Below the pieces are notes generated by a model. That model did not search any database. It was not told the origin of the DNA and saw only the letters and a program-made list of their open reading frames with translations. The position numbers were made by a program, and so were the translations under genes. Shown one piece after another: positions 26,303-38,988 of a DNA stretch of 64,000 nt. Each line of letters opens with the position of its first letter. The first letter of the stretch is position 1. The DNA comes from Chrysomallon squamiferum (lineage: Eukaryota; Mollusca; Gastropoda; Neomphalida; Peltospiridae): contig CM022669.1 of NCBI GenBank assembly GCA_012295275.1, forward strand, positions 11,469,949 through 11,533,948, written 5' to 3'.

Positions 26303-28414
26303 TTCATTTTACGCTATTGTTATATAATAAATAAATATTAACAAAAATTATGAAAAAAATATGATAATAATCATTATCCATAATCCAGTAGCTTAAAATT
26401 AAAATGACTAAAGATGTCATTTAACAATATTCTTTCATTTATTCTTTGCAGCCTTGTTCTCAGTTTTTACAGCTGTCTTTGACCTAATGAAATAATAAAT
26501 GGATGACATGCAGAGATCATTTTGTTTCAATTCTGCTTGCATAATACGCAATAAAAATTCAAATTACTGACGCAATAAAGAGAGATTAAGACAGAAATTT
26601 GCAGGATATTTCCGATATTGCAACATGATGCAAAATGCATGTAATCTGCGTGTCCATTGGCCAGAGCTGTTTGTAAAAATGACGAATGGATATTGTCACG
26701 GCATCGGATTTAAAGTCACAGTGTCATGGAAGAATCAGAATGTTATAACATCTGATTGGTAATGATTGATTAACGATTCATCATGTAAGAAACGGCAATT
26801 TATAGAGGTTCAAATCCGAATGACACAAAGTCGTTGAAAACATTTTTATTCCAAGTTTATCATCTCTCTTTGAACAAGAAAGAAATCTAGCTAATCCAGA
26901 ACAAACATTTGCTAGTTAAACCTTAAACTTCTATAATTAGTAAAGTCCTGAGGCTTTGATCTTGTAAGTTAAAGGAACATTTATTATTTCGGATTTCTAA
27001 AATGGAGGTGTCATTATTTGAAGATCGTTTTTATTGATGTCATAGAGTGAATTGTCATTCTGCAAAACTGAAGGCAGTTGTGAATGGTACATTTTAATCA
27101 AAATCTTGCATCTAAAGAACTTTTATAATTTCTAATAAAAGATTAATTTTTATGGTGTAAGTGTCATATTTAAAGATCCTTTTAATTGTCATTCCAGAGA
27201 AAATTAACAGAAATCGGACAACAAAGATGAATGTTGTATAAAGTCAATCATTTTAACGATGATCTCACACTTAAAGACACAATTATTTTTTTTTCGGATT
27301 ATAACAGTACCGTGTGAATTATATACTCTGAACCATTTCAACCATGCTCTCACAGTTATTACTTCTGATTTCTTACTATCTTGTGCATCATAAACTTTCA
27401 ACCATTTTGACCGTGATCTCACAGTTATTAAGATGATTTCATATTGTCTTTCGTTATCGTTTTCTGTAGGCCATTTTATCAGCAGTCGGCTTTTATTCAC
27501 ATCCGCCATACACGGAGATTAGTGGTGATACCGTTTCTGTGATTATTTAACTGGCATTTCAAGACTGACCATCACATGGGATCCTGTCTGAGCTGCGCTA
27601 ATGCCAGGAGCTGCACACAGACATAAAACAGTCTGACGAGTAAGCCTGGATTGGGTAACGTGGGTAGTTTACGCCGCACAAACATTTGATAAGTGAACAA
27701 TAAATAGGGGAGAATCACTCGTTGTAGATAAAACAAACGTCTACCATTTCCATTCAGAAGACGGTCTGGGTCTTTCGGTTGAAGTTCAAACGACGAAAAA
27801 CCCGAGCATTACGTGCTAAAAGGCACAGACTTCACCTGCTACCGCCATAACAAAGATAATAATAATAAAAAAAAAAAATGAAGATTTAGGTTGAGGAATT
27901 AGAATGTAATTTCTAATTTGTCTGTGTACTCAGACAATGAGATGGCTCGGTTTAGAACATCGTTTGCGTACATCTTCCTCGTGGTAAATGCACTGAATAC
28001 ATCTGCTGGAATTACACAACGTTAGACTGGTAGATGTCTTACACGTACAGCTTCAGTCTAATGTTCTTTAAAATAGCCGCATACCGCTTTCTACTTTGAA
28101 TTGTAATTTTGGTTGAAATAGACTCGTACTTCATTGGTTTAAATGTTTAAAATAAATTAAAATTGCTTTAAAACATAGACAGTTTGAAAAGAAATATTAA
28201 TTGTAACTGAACGATGTGTGTGTATGTATGTAATAATAATAATAATAATAATAGTATTTATATATATATATAAAAGTTCTAGATTCTTCAACAAAACTGT
28301 CGTTTTACTTTTATTACTTTACTAAATTTTAAAAGAGAGCGAGGAACTTTTGAAACAGCCTGCATAAAAAATATTAACTTGAGTCATATCCCAAGTTTTC
28401 AGGATAAATGGTCT
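24420..28414. other. Inter-arm DNA, right part
   Basis: Unique sequence with higher GC at about 25160-25760 and 27520-27850, a TTTA run at 26268-26305 and a short TAA run at 28232-28252. Two weak exon-like islands (25570-25800 and 27204-27509, minus strand) are discussed in the findings. No gene could be assembled. Confidence 0.4.
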
Positions 28415-30122
28415 TGTCTGTGTATATTACGTAAGTAAAGTATCTGTCAGCGAAGGTTCTTTTTTCATTCATTTTAATCACTAAATTCTGACATAGACGA
28501 TTTGTCACCTGACTTGCTTGCTTGAACCTTAATTGGATAAAATGTTAGCAAGAAAACAGTTCAGATAATTTTCTTCATCAATTGCTGCCAGAAGAAAGTG
28601 TGTGTCAGGTTGTGAAATTAATCTGAAATAAAATTACGTAATTACCTGTATTAATTTTCACCATTATTACTTGAGACAAGATGTACCTGCTGTATGCGTC
28701 TGCTTATCTTAAAGCTTTTGTAGCACAAAGCTTGGGAGAGAAAAAAACATTTCATCAGGAGATTTCAGTTTTATACAATATGTCGGTAAATTACATATCT
28801 GGGTTTTTGCATCAGTTGAGATAAATACGCTGGTGAAAGTAATTTTACTAACTAACCTCTCTGTGTGTGTGTGTTACACACCTTTCAAAACGTCCACTGT
28901 GTGTGTGTGTGTGTTACACACCTTTCAAAACGTCCACTGTGTGTGTGTGTGTGTTACACACCTTTCAAAACGTCCACTGTGTGTGTGTGTGTGTTACACA
29001 CCTTTCAAAACGTCCACTGTGTGTGTGTGTGTGTTACACACCTTTCAAAACGTCCACACTGTGTGTGTGTGTGTGTTACACACCTTTCAAAACGTCCACA
29101 GTGTGTGTGTGTGTGTTACACACCTTTCAAAACGTCCACAGTGTGTGTGTGTGTGTTACACACCTTTCAAAACGTCCACAGTGTGTGTGTGTGTGTTACA
29201 CACCTTTCAAAACGTCCACAGTGTGTGTGTGTGTGTGTTACACACCTTTCAAAACGTCCACTGTGTGTGTGTGTGTGTTACCACTTTCAAAACGTCCACT
29301 GTGTGTGTGTGTTACACACCTTTCAAAACGTCCACTGTGTGTGTGTGTGTTACACACCTTTCAAAACGTCCACAGTGTGTGTGTGTGTGTTACACACCTT
29401 TCAAAACGTCCACTGTGTCTCTGTGTGTGTTACACACCTTTCAAAACGTCCACTGTGTCTCTGTGTGTGTTACACACCTTTCAAAACGTCCACTGTGTGT
29501 CTGTGTGTGTTACACACCTTTCAAAACGTCCACTGTGTCTCTGTGTGTGTGTTACACACCTTTCAAAACGTCCACTGTGTGTGTGTGTGTGTTACACACC
29601 TTTCAAAACGTCCACTGTGTGTGTGTGTGTGTTACACACCTTTCAAAACGTCCACTGTGTCTCTGTGTGTGTTACACACCTTTCAAAACGTCCACTGTGT
29701 CTCTGTGTGTTACACACCTTTCAAAACGTCCACTGTGTCTCTGTGTGTGTTACACACCTTTCAAAACGTCCACTGTGTGTGTGTGTGTGTTACACACCTT
29801 TCAAAACGTCCACTGTGTGTGTGTGTGTGTTACACACCTTTCAAAACGTCCACAGAAACACAAACCAGCTGTAGGCCACTGATTTATTTTAAAGAGAATC
29901 AATCTTTCAGAATCAAGAAAATTAAGTTAAACAGAAGAAACACAGATCTGAATGAACTGACAAGACATTTTCCAGATTCAGACATCTTTTATGAAGTGTG
30001 AATATATCCTCTCTCCATGGAAACAACACTGAGATTTTTTTTTTTAGTAGGTTATGAAATAATAGATGTAAAGTGTACTGCCAAAAACAATAACATGAAA
30101 GCACAAACAGAAAATATGATGT
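28415..30122 (+). repeat. Right arm of the large inverted repeat (family 'IR21/28')
   Basis: Left flank 28470-28860, a 25-copy satellite core 28861-29852 and right flank 29853-30122. Both flanks match the left arm in inverse orientation. For example, 'cttgcttgaaccttaattgg' at about 28523 has its complement near 22252, and 'ccatggaaacaacactgaga' at about 30017 has its complement near 21359. Confidence 0.9.
28861..29856 (+). repeat. ~40-bp satellite array, 25 copies
   Basis: The unit is (GT)5-8 followed by TTACACACCTTTCAAAACGT and CCAC(T/A). I count 25 AACGTCCAC cores. Spacing is 40 bp in the first four, then 36-42 bp because the GT run varies. Three subtypes occur: CCACTGTGTG (28891 onward), CCACAGTGTG (29093-29230) and CCACTGTGTCTCTG (29413 onward). 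Each unit holds a small inverted repeat GTGTG-TTA-CACAC. No stop codon occurs in any plus frame, which explains open frames of up to 378 codons. Confidence 0.97.
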
Positions 30123-30425
30123 GAAAAACATCTTATTTGGTATATTCCAAAGCAAAAAAGCAACAAAACAACAACAACCATCCCCCCAGAAAAAACACAA
30201 ACAAAACAAACAAACATGCTAGAAATAAATATAATAATAATAAAAAATAAAATTTAGAAAATAGTTCAAGGATATTTGAAGATTTAAAGGATCAAAGTTA
30301 AACAGGCAGTGGCTGACAGCTGAAAATAAGTTTTATTTTAAAATATTCCTACACAAACATCTTACAGTCCATGAAAATATCATTAACAACTGAATTGTTA
30401 CTTTAACTACTTCTGCTGCTGTTAT

Positions 30426-30541
<116 letters not shown>

Positions 30542-30551
30542 TACTACTATA

Positions 30552-30628
30552 TTTTTAATAGGTTATGAAATAATAGATGTAAAGTCCACTGCCAAAAACA
30601 AAACATGAAAACAGAGATAATATGATTT
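30552..30628 (+). repeat. Third, truncated copy of the IR21/28 right-flank sequence
   Basis: 'aggttatgaaataatagatg' and 'actgccaaaaaca' match the right arm at 30049-30122 in the same orientation and order, with small indels. The copy starts immediately after the CTA microsatellite. Confidence 0.88.
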
Positions 30629-30954
30629 TACTGCTACCACTATTACAACCACAATAACTATTACTACTACTACTACTACTACTACCTATATTAACAGCAC
30701 AACTTATACTATTACTATTTCAACTGCTGCTGTTTTCTTTCATTATCTGATTGCTATATTACACACTAAGATTACAGAGGTACAACACATTACTTTCCAG
30801 TTAGTTAAACCAGATTACTGCTAATTACATAATGATAGGCTGTGACATAACACCTTTACTCAGGAAGTTCATCTTGTTACAACTGCTGATTTCTCAAACT
30901 AACTGTGATGAGGTAATGGTAAGAACAGTATATTGATATTTGCTACGCAGATAT

Positions 30955-31255
30955 TAAAGTTATTTAATAACACAGGATATGATATCAAGCTAGTTACAAA
31001 TATGATATGTGATATGAAGTTATTTACTAATATGATGTATGGTATCAAGGTGTTTACTAATGTAATGTGTGATGTCAAGTTGTTTACTAAACTAATGTGT
31101 GATATCAAGTTATTTGCTAATGTAATGTGTGATATCAAGTTATTTACTAATGTAATGTATCATATCAAGTTATTTACTAAAGTAGTGTTTGATATCAAGT
31201 TATTTACTAATGTTTGGTATGATATCAAAGTTATTTATCAAAGAATGTGATGATA
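30955..31255 (+). repeat. 30-bp minisatellite, about 10 copies
   Basis: The unit is 'gatatcaagttatttactaa' plus 'tgtaatgtgt'. The GATATCAAG core recurs every 30 bp from about 30983. A multiple-of-three period leaves both strands open as decapeptide-like repeats. Confidence 0.95.
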
Positions 31256-31805
31256 ATGTTGAGTAATTTACCATTGCATGGTGTCATATCAAAGTATTGA
31301 TTAACACATGGCATGTTGTTAGAATAATACTATGTAGGAGAAGGTGTTTGTATATTTGTGTATATTGAGCAGGAAGCCACATACCTTAGATGTTTACAAA
31401 AATAATAAATTTGAATCTGATAATTTTAGTAAAGGACAATTCAGACTGCACCATCCACCCCCAAAACCATTCGTTGAAATACACATTTTATATAAGTATC
31501 AAAAGGATTCCAGACATAAAAGAAATGTGTTTTTTTTCTTTCATTCTTTCTTTCTTTTTCTTTCTTTTTCTTTCTTTTTCTTTGAGCTTCAGGTCAGGCT
31601 GACCAGATCAAGAGCAAATTAAATAAGAGTTTCAAAGCACAGAAGCGAATGGGATGAAACCAGATTAGTTCTGCAGCTTACTTGCAACCAAACCTCTAGG
31701 TATTAAATATGTAACAGAGCAAGCTATTAAGCTGGGTAAATCAATTGAAATTGCTCCCAGAGGGACTGGTGATGAAAAATGATGATTTTTTTTTTTTAGC
31801 AGCTG
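31256..31805. other. Unique DNA with a (TTTC)n patch
   Basis: TTTC/TTTTTC units at 31536-31583. No gene seen. Confidence 0.5.
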
Positions 31806-31983
31806 TTTGTGGTGGGTGAGTTGGTGGGTGGGTGGGTGGTGGTGTGAGGATGGTTGCTGGGGGGGTTATGGGTCAGGTGAACCTAGTGAGGAAGGGATGG
31901 ATGGATGGATGGATGGATGGAGGAGTGGCTGAGTGGGTGAAAGGGTTAACTGGTAATGGGGGATGGATTAATGGATGGATGAC
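31806..31983 (+). repeat. G-rich GGTG / GGAT tetranucleotide region
   Basis: GGTG units at 31810-31845, GGAT units at 31896-31920 and again at 31961-31981, on an unusually G-rich plus strand. Confidence 0.85.
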
Positions 31984-33205
31984 AGGTGAGTTTTATAGCT
32001 GGAATCGTAAATAGCGCAGAGCAGATACTGAAGATGGTTAAATGTGATTCATCACGCCTTAGATTTCTAGAAACTGAAACACAATGCAATCCTGAATACA
32101 GATGGGTTAGTGATCGTGGCCCGTGGGTGTGGCTCTTTTGCCCTGATTACTGAGCCCACACACCCACTAATGAAATTTGATATCTAACTGTCTGGCCCCT
32201 AGTGTCTAAAAAAAACAAACTGTTTGATTTGTGAAGCTTTTGTCATACTGAATGTCATTATGGATGTTTTATTATTACTTTCATTTATAATATATAATAT
32301 AATAATGAAAGAAAATAATATAATAACAGTTCATTGTATGAATGTTGCCTGTCTTAACTTCACAGATTTTGCTTCAGGCCTGCAAGTTGGAAAAGGTTCT
32401 CAGTGTATGACTTAGAGGGTTACTGGACAAAAGCAGCACAAATCAAATGTGTAAAAAGTCTTCACAGATCTTTATTTTGTAAACAAGAACATAACTTTTA
32501 AAAATCATTTTAAAAAAAAAAATCAATTTGACAGTATCATGTTTTTATTCTATTTTGAAGGGGTTTTTTTTCAGTAAAAACGTTGATATATAGATATAGA
32601 CTCACCAGAAATAAATTAATATTATGATTTTCAGAGTACAGACTGGAATTTGCTGTTTTAAAGAACATTAATCTTAAACAAGCTTAATACAAACACAATC
32701 TACCAGCCTAATGTTTTATAATTCTAGTAAATGTTTGCTGTACATTAATAGTTTGGTTGAATATTTTTAAAGATTCATGGAAGTAAATGCAGATGTTGTA
32801 ATGATTTTCTTTTTAACAGACTAATGGGGACAGAAAAAGAAGGTTGATATTTGAAATAAGAAGAATGAAATGAATTAATAAACACAACAGTTTCAAAAAA
32901 CAAAAACATTTGTTGATAAATAATGAAATAACTAATCGATTCAACACTGTGTGATAGAAAGATATATCGATCAAATTCTTTATTTGATATGTGACAAATT
33001 ATCTAAACATCCGAAACAAAACTAGCATGTACTTTAAGGATTTTTACATTATAAACTGAGAAAAAGTACATAGTAATGAAAATGTCTGGCTGAAATTCCA
33101 AATTAAAAACTGAGATTACAAGATGGATTAGTCTTGAGATGAAAGCTGAGGAGATTCAAGTACAGATCCATGACTTTAGAAAGGTCAGAGGTGACATTAT
33201 AAAGC
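31984..33205. other. Unique AT-rich DNA, no gene seen
   Basis: It contains a GC-rich hairpin at 32123-32167. Short frames (for example 32224-32415) have no recognisable family. Confidence 0.4.
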
Positions 33206-33210
33206 TGTAG

Positions 33211-33283
33211 TGGACAGACCAGACTGGACAGACCAGACAGGACAAGATAGGACAAGGATGGACAGGACAAGGATGGACAATAC
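33211..33283 (+). repeat. GGACA-based tandem repeat
   Basis: Units ACAGACCAGACTGG (two copies) followed by variants of AGGACAAGGATGGAC. Adjacent to the C-rich tract at 33316-33340. Confidence 0.85.
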
Positions 33284-33340
33284 AGTGAAGTGCTATCCCA
33301 TGCTGTCCTGGCCCATCCCACCCCACCCCAACCCCACCCC

Positions 33341-36300
33341 TTCTCTTCACAGTTGGGGAGGATTGGCAGGCATAGGTAAAATGATTAATATCCAACATCA
33401 CCTCATTGTACAGGACTTGGCTGTGTCTCATTCAAGACAAAATGAATTTTTATTAAAATGGAAATATTATTTTTATTACAATAATAATAACAGTAACAAT
33501 AAAATATAATAAAATAAACATTGATTGACAAACAAAATGCATAGGGGTCAGTGGACACATCATGCAGATGATCTTTGAGTGGATATTGGCAAATGATAAA
33601 TGAATATGTCTGAATCCATAGCTTTCCTCCATTTTGATATACATGGATGAATTAACGATTTATTTGATGATGAATTACAGTTTTGTTTTTGAAGACTGCG
33701 GATAAGTCAATGACAGAAGGAATTGATTTATTTATATGTTTTTGTGGTTATTAGTAAACAGTGGACAAAAGAACAAATTTAAATTTGTTTCAGACGGCTT
33801 AAAATAAGATAAACAAAAGGATATTGGGTTATTGATTCTGAAAGAAAACATGGAGCAGTTACAGTTATGCAGATATCAACAGACACATAATCGTTATTCT
33901 AACATTAAGATGATAATAATGAAAATAATAATAAAAAATAATGTAAATTAAAAGATATAAAATGATAAGGAAAAAAAAAAAAAGGAAAAGCAGATAAAGA
34001 AAAGAAAATAAAAAGCACTGTAGAAGAAAATATGAACGATGTTTAAAGATACTTTGTGAAATTATTCTATAACCATTTATTAGATATATATTTTTTTTAC
34101 GTTTTTTTTTTGTAATTATAATTCATGTTCATCATATTGAGACAGGAAACCTTCTGCTGACACACTATGAGTTATTTACTGAATAGTCATAATCAAGTAG
34201 CAGCAAGAACTCTTTTTTGCATACCTACCCATAGACAGGAATACACAAACCATGGTCGTTTATAGAGTGAAGATGTATACCAGCTGAATTAAAAATAGTC
34301 CAGCTGAAATGATTTTAACTTATAATGAATATTTTACTTTAGGTTATTTAAAAAAAAAAAATAATAATAATAATAATAAAAAAATAAAAATAATAATAAT
34401 AAATAAATAAATAAATACATAAAAATTTATGTTGGAAGGAGAAAGAGGCTAACGAATACATTAGTAAGAACTGAACCTCTTATCTTCCGACTCTCATGAA
34501 GCAGTGAATTAAATCCTGCTCCTTTAAATAAAAATAAAAATTTCTTTTTCTAAGAGAGATATCATCCTCTGCACACAGCTACAAACTGTCACAGAACTCA
34601 GCATTCGCAGAACACGAAGATACTCTTACCAATGTAAAGTATTGCATTTATTTCTGTTACGTCCCTTTGATGTAGCTCGCAGGTGGTGGAGGAAGGTTTT
34701 TATCCCACCAGGGAATCGTGGGAAATATAAAACCACTCTGTCATGCTGTCTGCTAATATTTGTCTTAGTGTAACCATCAGAACTCGGCTATTTTGCTTTC
34801 TTCAGCAGAATATGCAGGTGTGGATTTATTTTTAACTTTAGAGATTGATTTTTCTTTTTAACTGCGTCAGTCTGGTTAAGCGTAATAAGTTATAAATTAA
34901 TTTATATTATCTGACGAGCACGTTTTCAATATATTATTGACATGTAGACGATTTTGTGTCCATAGACACATAAAACATTATATGTTTTTGTAATAATGCA
35001 TATTCATTCAAACATAGATACATACCAGACATTCTTCGCCGATTCACAAATACATGCACATTAACACACACACATAAAAACACACACATATATATATATA
35101 TACATACAGAGACACAGACAGGCACCCTGCTGAAATATTCCTGCACCATCTTGTCTTACATGGACCAAGCTATAAAGATATATTTTATTTATGACATTAT
35201 TTACAATTACACTTTAGATATGACATCTGTGCAATACACATTCCAACAATCAAAACCAAACACATTTTTCAGATTTTTTTTATCTCTTATTTTTAATCTT
35301 TGTCATCTCGTTCTTTTCTTTCCTTAGCTTCCATCCATCCTGCATGTTGTGACTGGTTACAGAATGATTCAACACGGAATCAATTCATAGGAAATTCTGC
35401 AATGTTCTGTTTCCTTTTCTGAAGAGTAAATAGTCCAGTATTTTGAGTTTTAGTGCTTTTCTTTGATTTCAGAGTAAAATTTTGCATGTAAATACCACAC
35501 AGTTATTTTTTTAATTTTAATTTTTTTTTTTTTTTACACTGGATGTTTCCTTTTACTCACAAGCTTTTACAGAATGTTGAATCAGAAGTGAGGTGTGCAA
35601 ATAGTCTTCATAGATTTTCATGCTGTACAGAAGGATAGCAGAAAATTGTTTTATTTTTTTATTTTTTATGTTGTTTTTTTTTTGAACTTTCAAATTCAGC
35701 CTCAGTTTAATCATTTCTGTGATAGGAGATTGACATAAGCTGGGAAAATCTTTAAATTATAATTTTTTTTTAAATTTTATTTTAGATAAATATTGTATAT
35801 TATTTGTAATTCGAAAGTACTGATGTGATACTGTTTTCAACTGCTGCTATTATATTTCTCACTCATTATTATTATTTAATACAGCTACAACTGCTGCTAC
35901 AGTTAGTGTTATGGTTTGTGTACATAATTTAAAAATGGACTGATTTCAGGACTAAATTTAAAAAAAATTGATATTAGATTGGGTCATCATTTAAATCAAT
36001 AAAACATTTGAAATGGTTTTTTACTTGAAAAAAAATCATGACTACTGGTACTAGTGATGTATGTCCATGTAACTCTGTTTTTCATTTTCCAGTAAAATGT
36101 GTCTTTATTAAAAAAAAAAAAAAAAAAAAAAGTTCTAGAATAATTTGATATCACCACATTTAATTAGTAAATAGCTTCATATCATATCATGTATAATTTA
36201 AATAACTTTAATATCATACATTAAGAATGGAATTTGTTTTGAAATGGAGTACAATATATTCAACTGTATTATTGTTAATAATATTTCCTACACTATGATA

Positions 36301-37012
36301 CAAGGATATTTTAAATGATTTATTAGAATAATATAATACACATAACAGTCATTAATGTATATTCATCAAACACTGGTCAGTTTCATTTGAAAAAGAAATA
36401 AATTTAAAAAAAATTCTCGTTGTTTCAGGAATTTTAAACACCATTGCTTCAACCACTAACCTAATACTAATCTTTCCTATTATTAAAAATTAATAAAACT
36501 TATTATTTTCAATAATGACACGACAGTTCTTCATGTTTTATCATATATCTATCATCCAGAAACAAAACGAGTAATTGTATGTCACTGTGTAGCCCTACAT
36601 TTAATATTTCAGTTATTGTATTCAGAATACATTCTTCAAACATTAAATGAGATTGGTAAATTTATAAAGTACAAGCGAATATAAAACTGACATGCAATAA
36701 TTGGTTGGTTTTCCCAAGAGGGTATTAAGTTTAATGTGTCAGAACATTAGCTTTAAAAAAAAAAAGACATTGCACTGCTACATTTTTATAAATGTGTTAG
36801 TTTTGCTGAAATGCTTGTTTAAATGATCTCTGTGGACATATTACTTTTCCAAACAGCTATGATTATCAATTAGCATTAAGATTTGATTCCCTAACCTAAA
36901 AGTTCTAAGATTTATTATTTAGAGCACATATAGAAAGACCAGTTATTCCACATGATATCAGTTTTATACTCTCCATTTGGCATGTTTTATAAATTATGTC
37001 TTGTGTTCATGC
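33341..37012. other. Unique AT-rich DNA, no gene seen
   Basis: It contains TAA/AAAT microsatellites (34363-34419), an A tract (36110-36132) and T tracts (35521-35535). I found no splice-supported exon or known protein motif. Confidence 0.45.
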
Positions 37013-38212
37013 AGTATGTGCCATAAATTCTGTATATTACACCCTCTAGTCCATGTACAATATACCATATATTTTATATACTACACTCTCTAGTCCATGC
37101 AGTATGTACAATAAGTTTTATATACTACACTCTCTAGTCCATGCAGTATGTACAATAAGTTTGATATACTACACTCTCTAGTCTATGTAGTATGTATCAT
37201 AAGTTTTATATACTACACCTTCTAGTCCATGCAGTATGTATCATAAGTTTTATATACTACACTCTCTAGTCTATGTAGTATGTATCATAAGTTTTATATA
37301 CTACACTCTCTAGTCCATATATGTATTATAAGTTTTATATACTACACTCTCTAGTCTATGTAGTATGTATCATAAATTTTATATACTACACTCTCTAGTC
37401 CATGCAGTATGTATCATAAGTTTTATATACTACACTCTCTAGTCCATATATGTATTATAAGTTTTATATACTACACTCTCTAGACCATGTAGTATGTATC
37501 ATAAGTTTATATACTACACTCTTTAATAGAAGCAGGATGTACTATAAGTTTTATATACTACACTCTTTAATAGAAGCAGGATGTACTATAAGTTTATATA
37601 CTTCACTCTTTAATAGAAGCAGGATGTACTATAAGTTTATATACTTCACTCTTTAATAGAAGCAGGATGTACTATAAGTTTTATATACTACACTCTTTAA
37701 TAGAAGCAGGATGTACTATAAGTTTTATATACTACACTCTTTAACAGAAGCAGGATGTACTATAAGTTTATATACTACACCCTTTAATAGAAGCAGGATG
37801 TACTATAAGTTTATATACTACACTCTTTAACAGAAGCAGGATGTACTATAAGTTTTATATACTACACTCTTTAATAGAAGCAGGATGTACTATAAGTTTA
37901 TATACTACACTCTTTAACAGAAGCAGGATGTACTATAAGTTTATATACTACACCCTTTAACAGAAGCAGGATGTACTATAAGTTTATATACTACACTCTT
38001 TAATAGAAGCAGGATGTACTATAAGTTTATATACTACACTCTTTAACAGAAGCAGGATGTACTATAAGTTTATATACTACACTCTTTAACAGAAGCAGGA
38101 TGTACTATAAGTTTATATACTACACTCTTTAATACAAGCAGGATGTACTATAAGTTTATATACTACACTCTTTAATAGAAGCAGGATGTACTATAAGTTT
38201 ATATACTACACC
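37013..38212 (+). repeat. 43-45-bp minisatellite in two subtypes, about 27 units
   Basis: All units share 'ataagttt(t)atatactacac'. The first 11 (37013 to about 37515) continue 'tctctagtccatgcagtatg'. The next 16 (to 38212) continue 'tctttaatagaagcaggatg'. The switch is abrupt. Several first-type units carry the same internal deletion (CCATATATGTATTATAAG). Confidence 0.96.
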
Positions 38213-38988
38213 CAGATGAACCATAAACTGAAAATGACCCAGACTGCCAATGTGGAATACTTAATCCACTATAATTATGTTGTTAACAGACAAAACAAAA
38301 CAAAAATTTCAAACAGAAGCAAACATACAGTATTATTAATACATCTGATCTAATAAATCATTTATTACCCAAAAGTAATAAACAACTGACATTTCTCCAG
38401 TTTTGTTCCAGTAGATAAAGAACGTAATACTGCAGCTAACTCTAATTTTCTTGTCTGAAACTTGCCCTGTGTTAACTTGATAGGTCATTGTCTTTCTCTA
38501 ACAAACTTGTCAATCAAATTAAATTGGTTCATAACCAAATTTCCATTGTTTTCTAGTACAGTGCAATTGATTTTTGTAAACTCTTATAACTGTGTTCGAT
38601 AAACTTATCAAATTCTAAATCTATACTTTGGGATCCTTTTTATTTTTTATTATTATTATCTTTTTTTTTTTAAATGATAATATTTATTTTGATTAAAATA
38701 CTGAAGCATATGGAAGAAAAAGAATGAAAATAACAAATGAATTGACTGCATATGGCTTACTTGGTTTTAAAAATGCTAGAGATTGTTGTCATTTTAACAC
38801 AGCCCAGTTATTCCATTCAGTCTTACCAATTTTTTAAGGACATTTTCTATAGACAAGAAACCACTTGCCATGTCCTTTTGATATAGCAGATGTGAGGTGC
38901 TTTTAGAAAAGGAAAACTATTGAACAGTTTACCTGACGAGGATCAACCTCGCTAGTTGTCACTCCTCAAGAGAACATTCTTTCTCTTA
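38213..38988. other. Unique DNA between two minisatellites
   Basis: No frame or splice structure of note. Ordinary AT-rich sequence. Confidence 0.5.

Noticed and set aside
28833-30001. Three overlapping plus-strand open frames of 335-378 codons with CVCVTHLSKRP-type repeats
   Set aside because: They are the 40-bp satellite read in its three frames. The unit has no stop codon on this strand, so open frames are automatic. No signal peptide, domain or splice context supports a protein.
30899-31250. Repeated decapeptide frames on both strands
   Set aside because: Explained by the 30-bp minisatellite, whose period is divisible by three.
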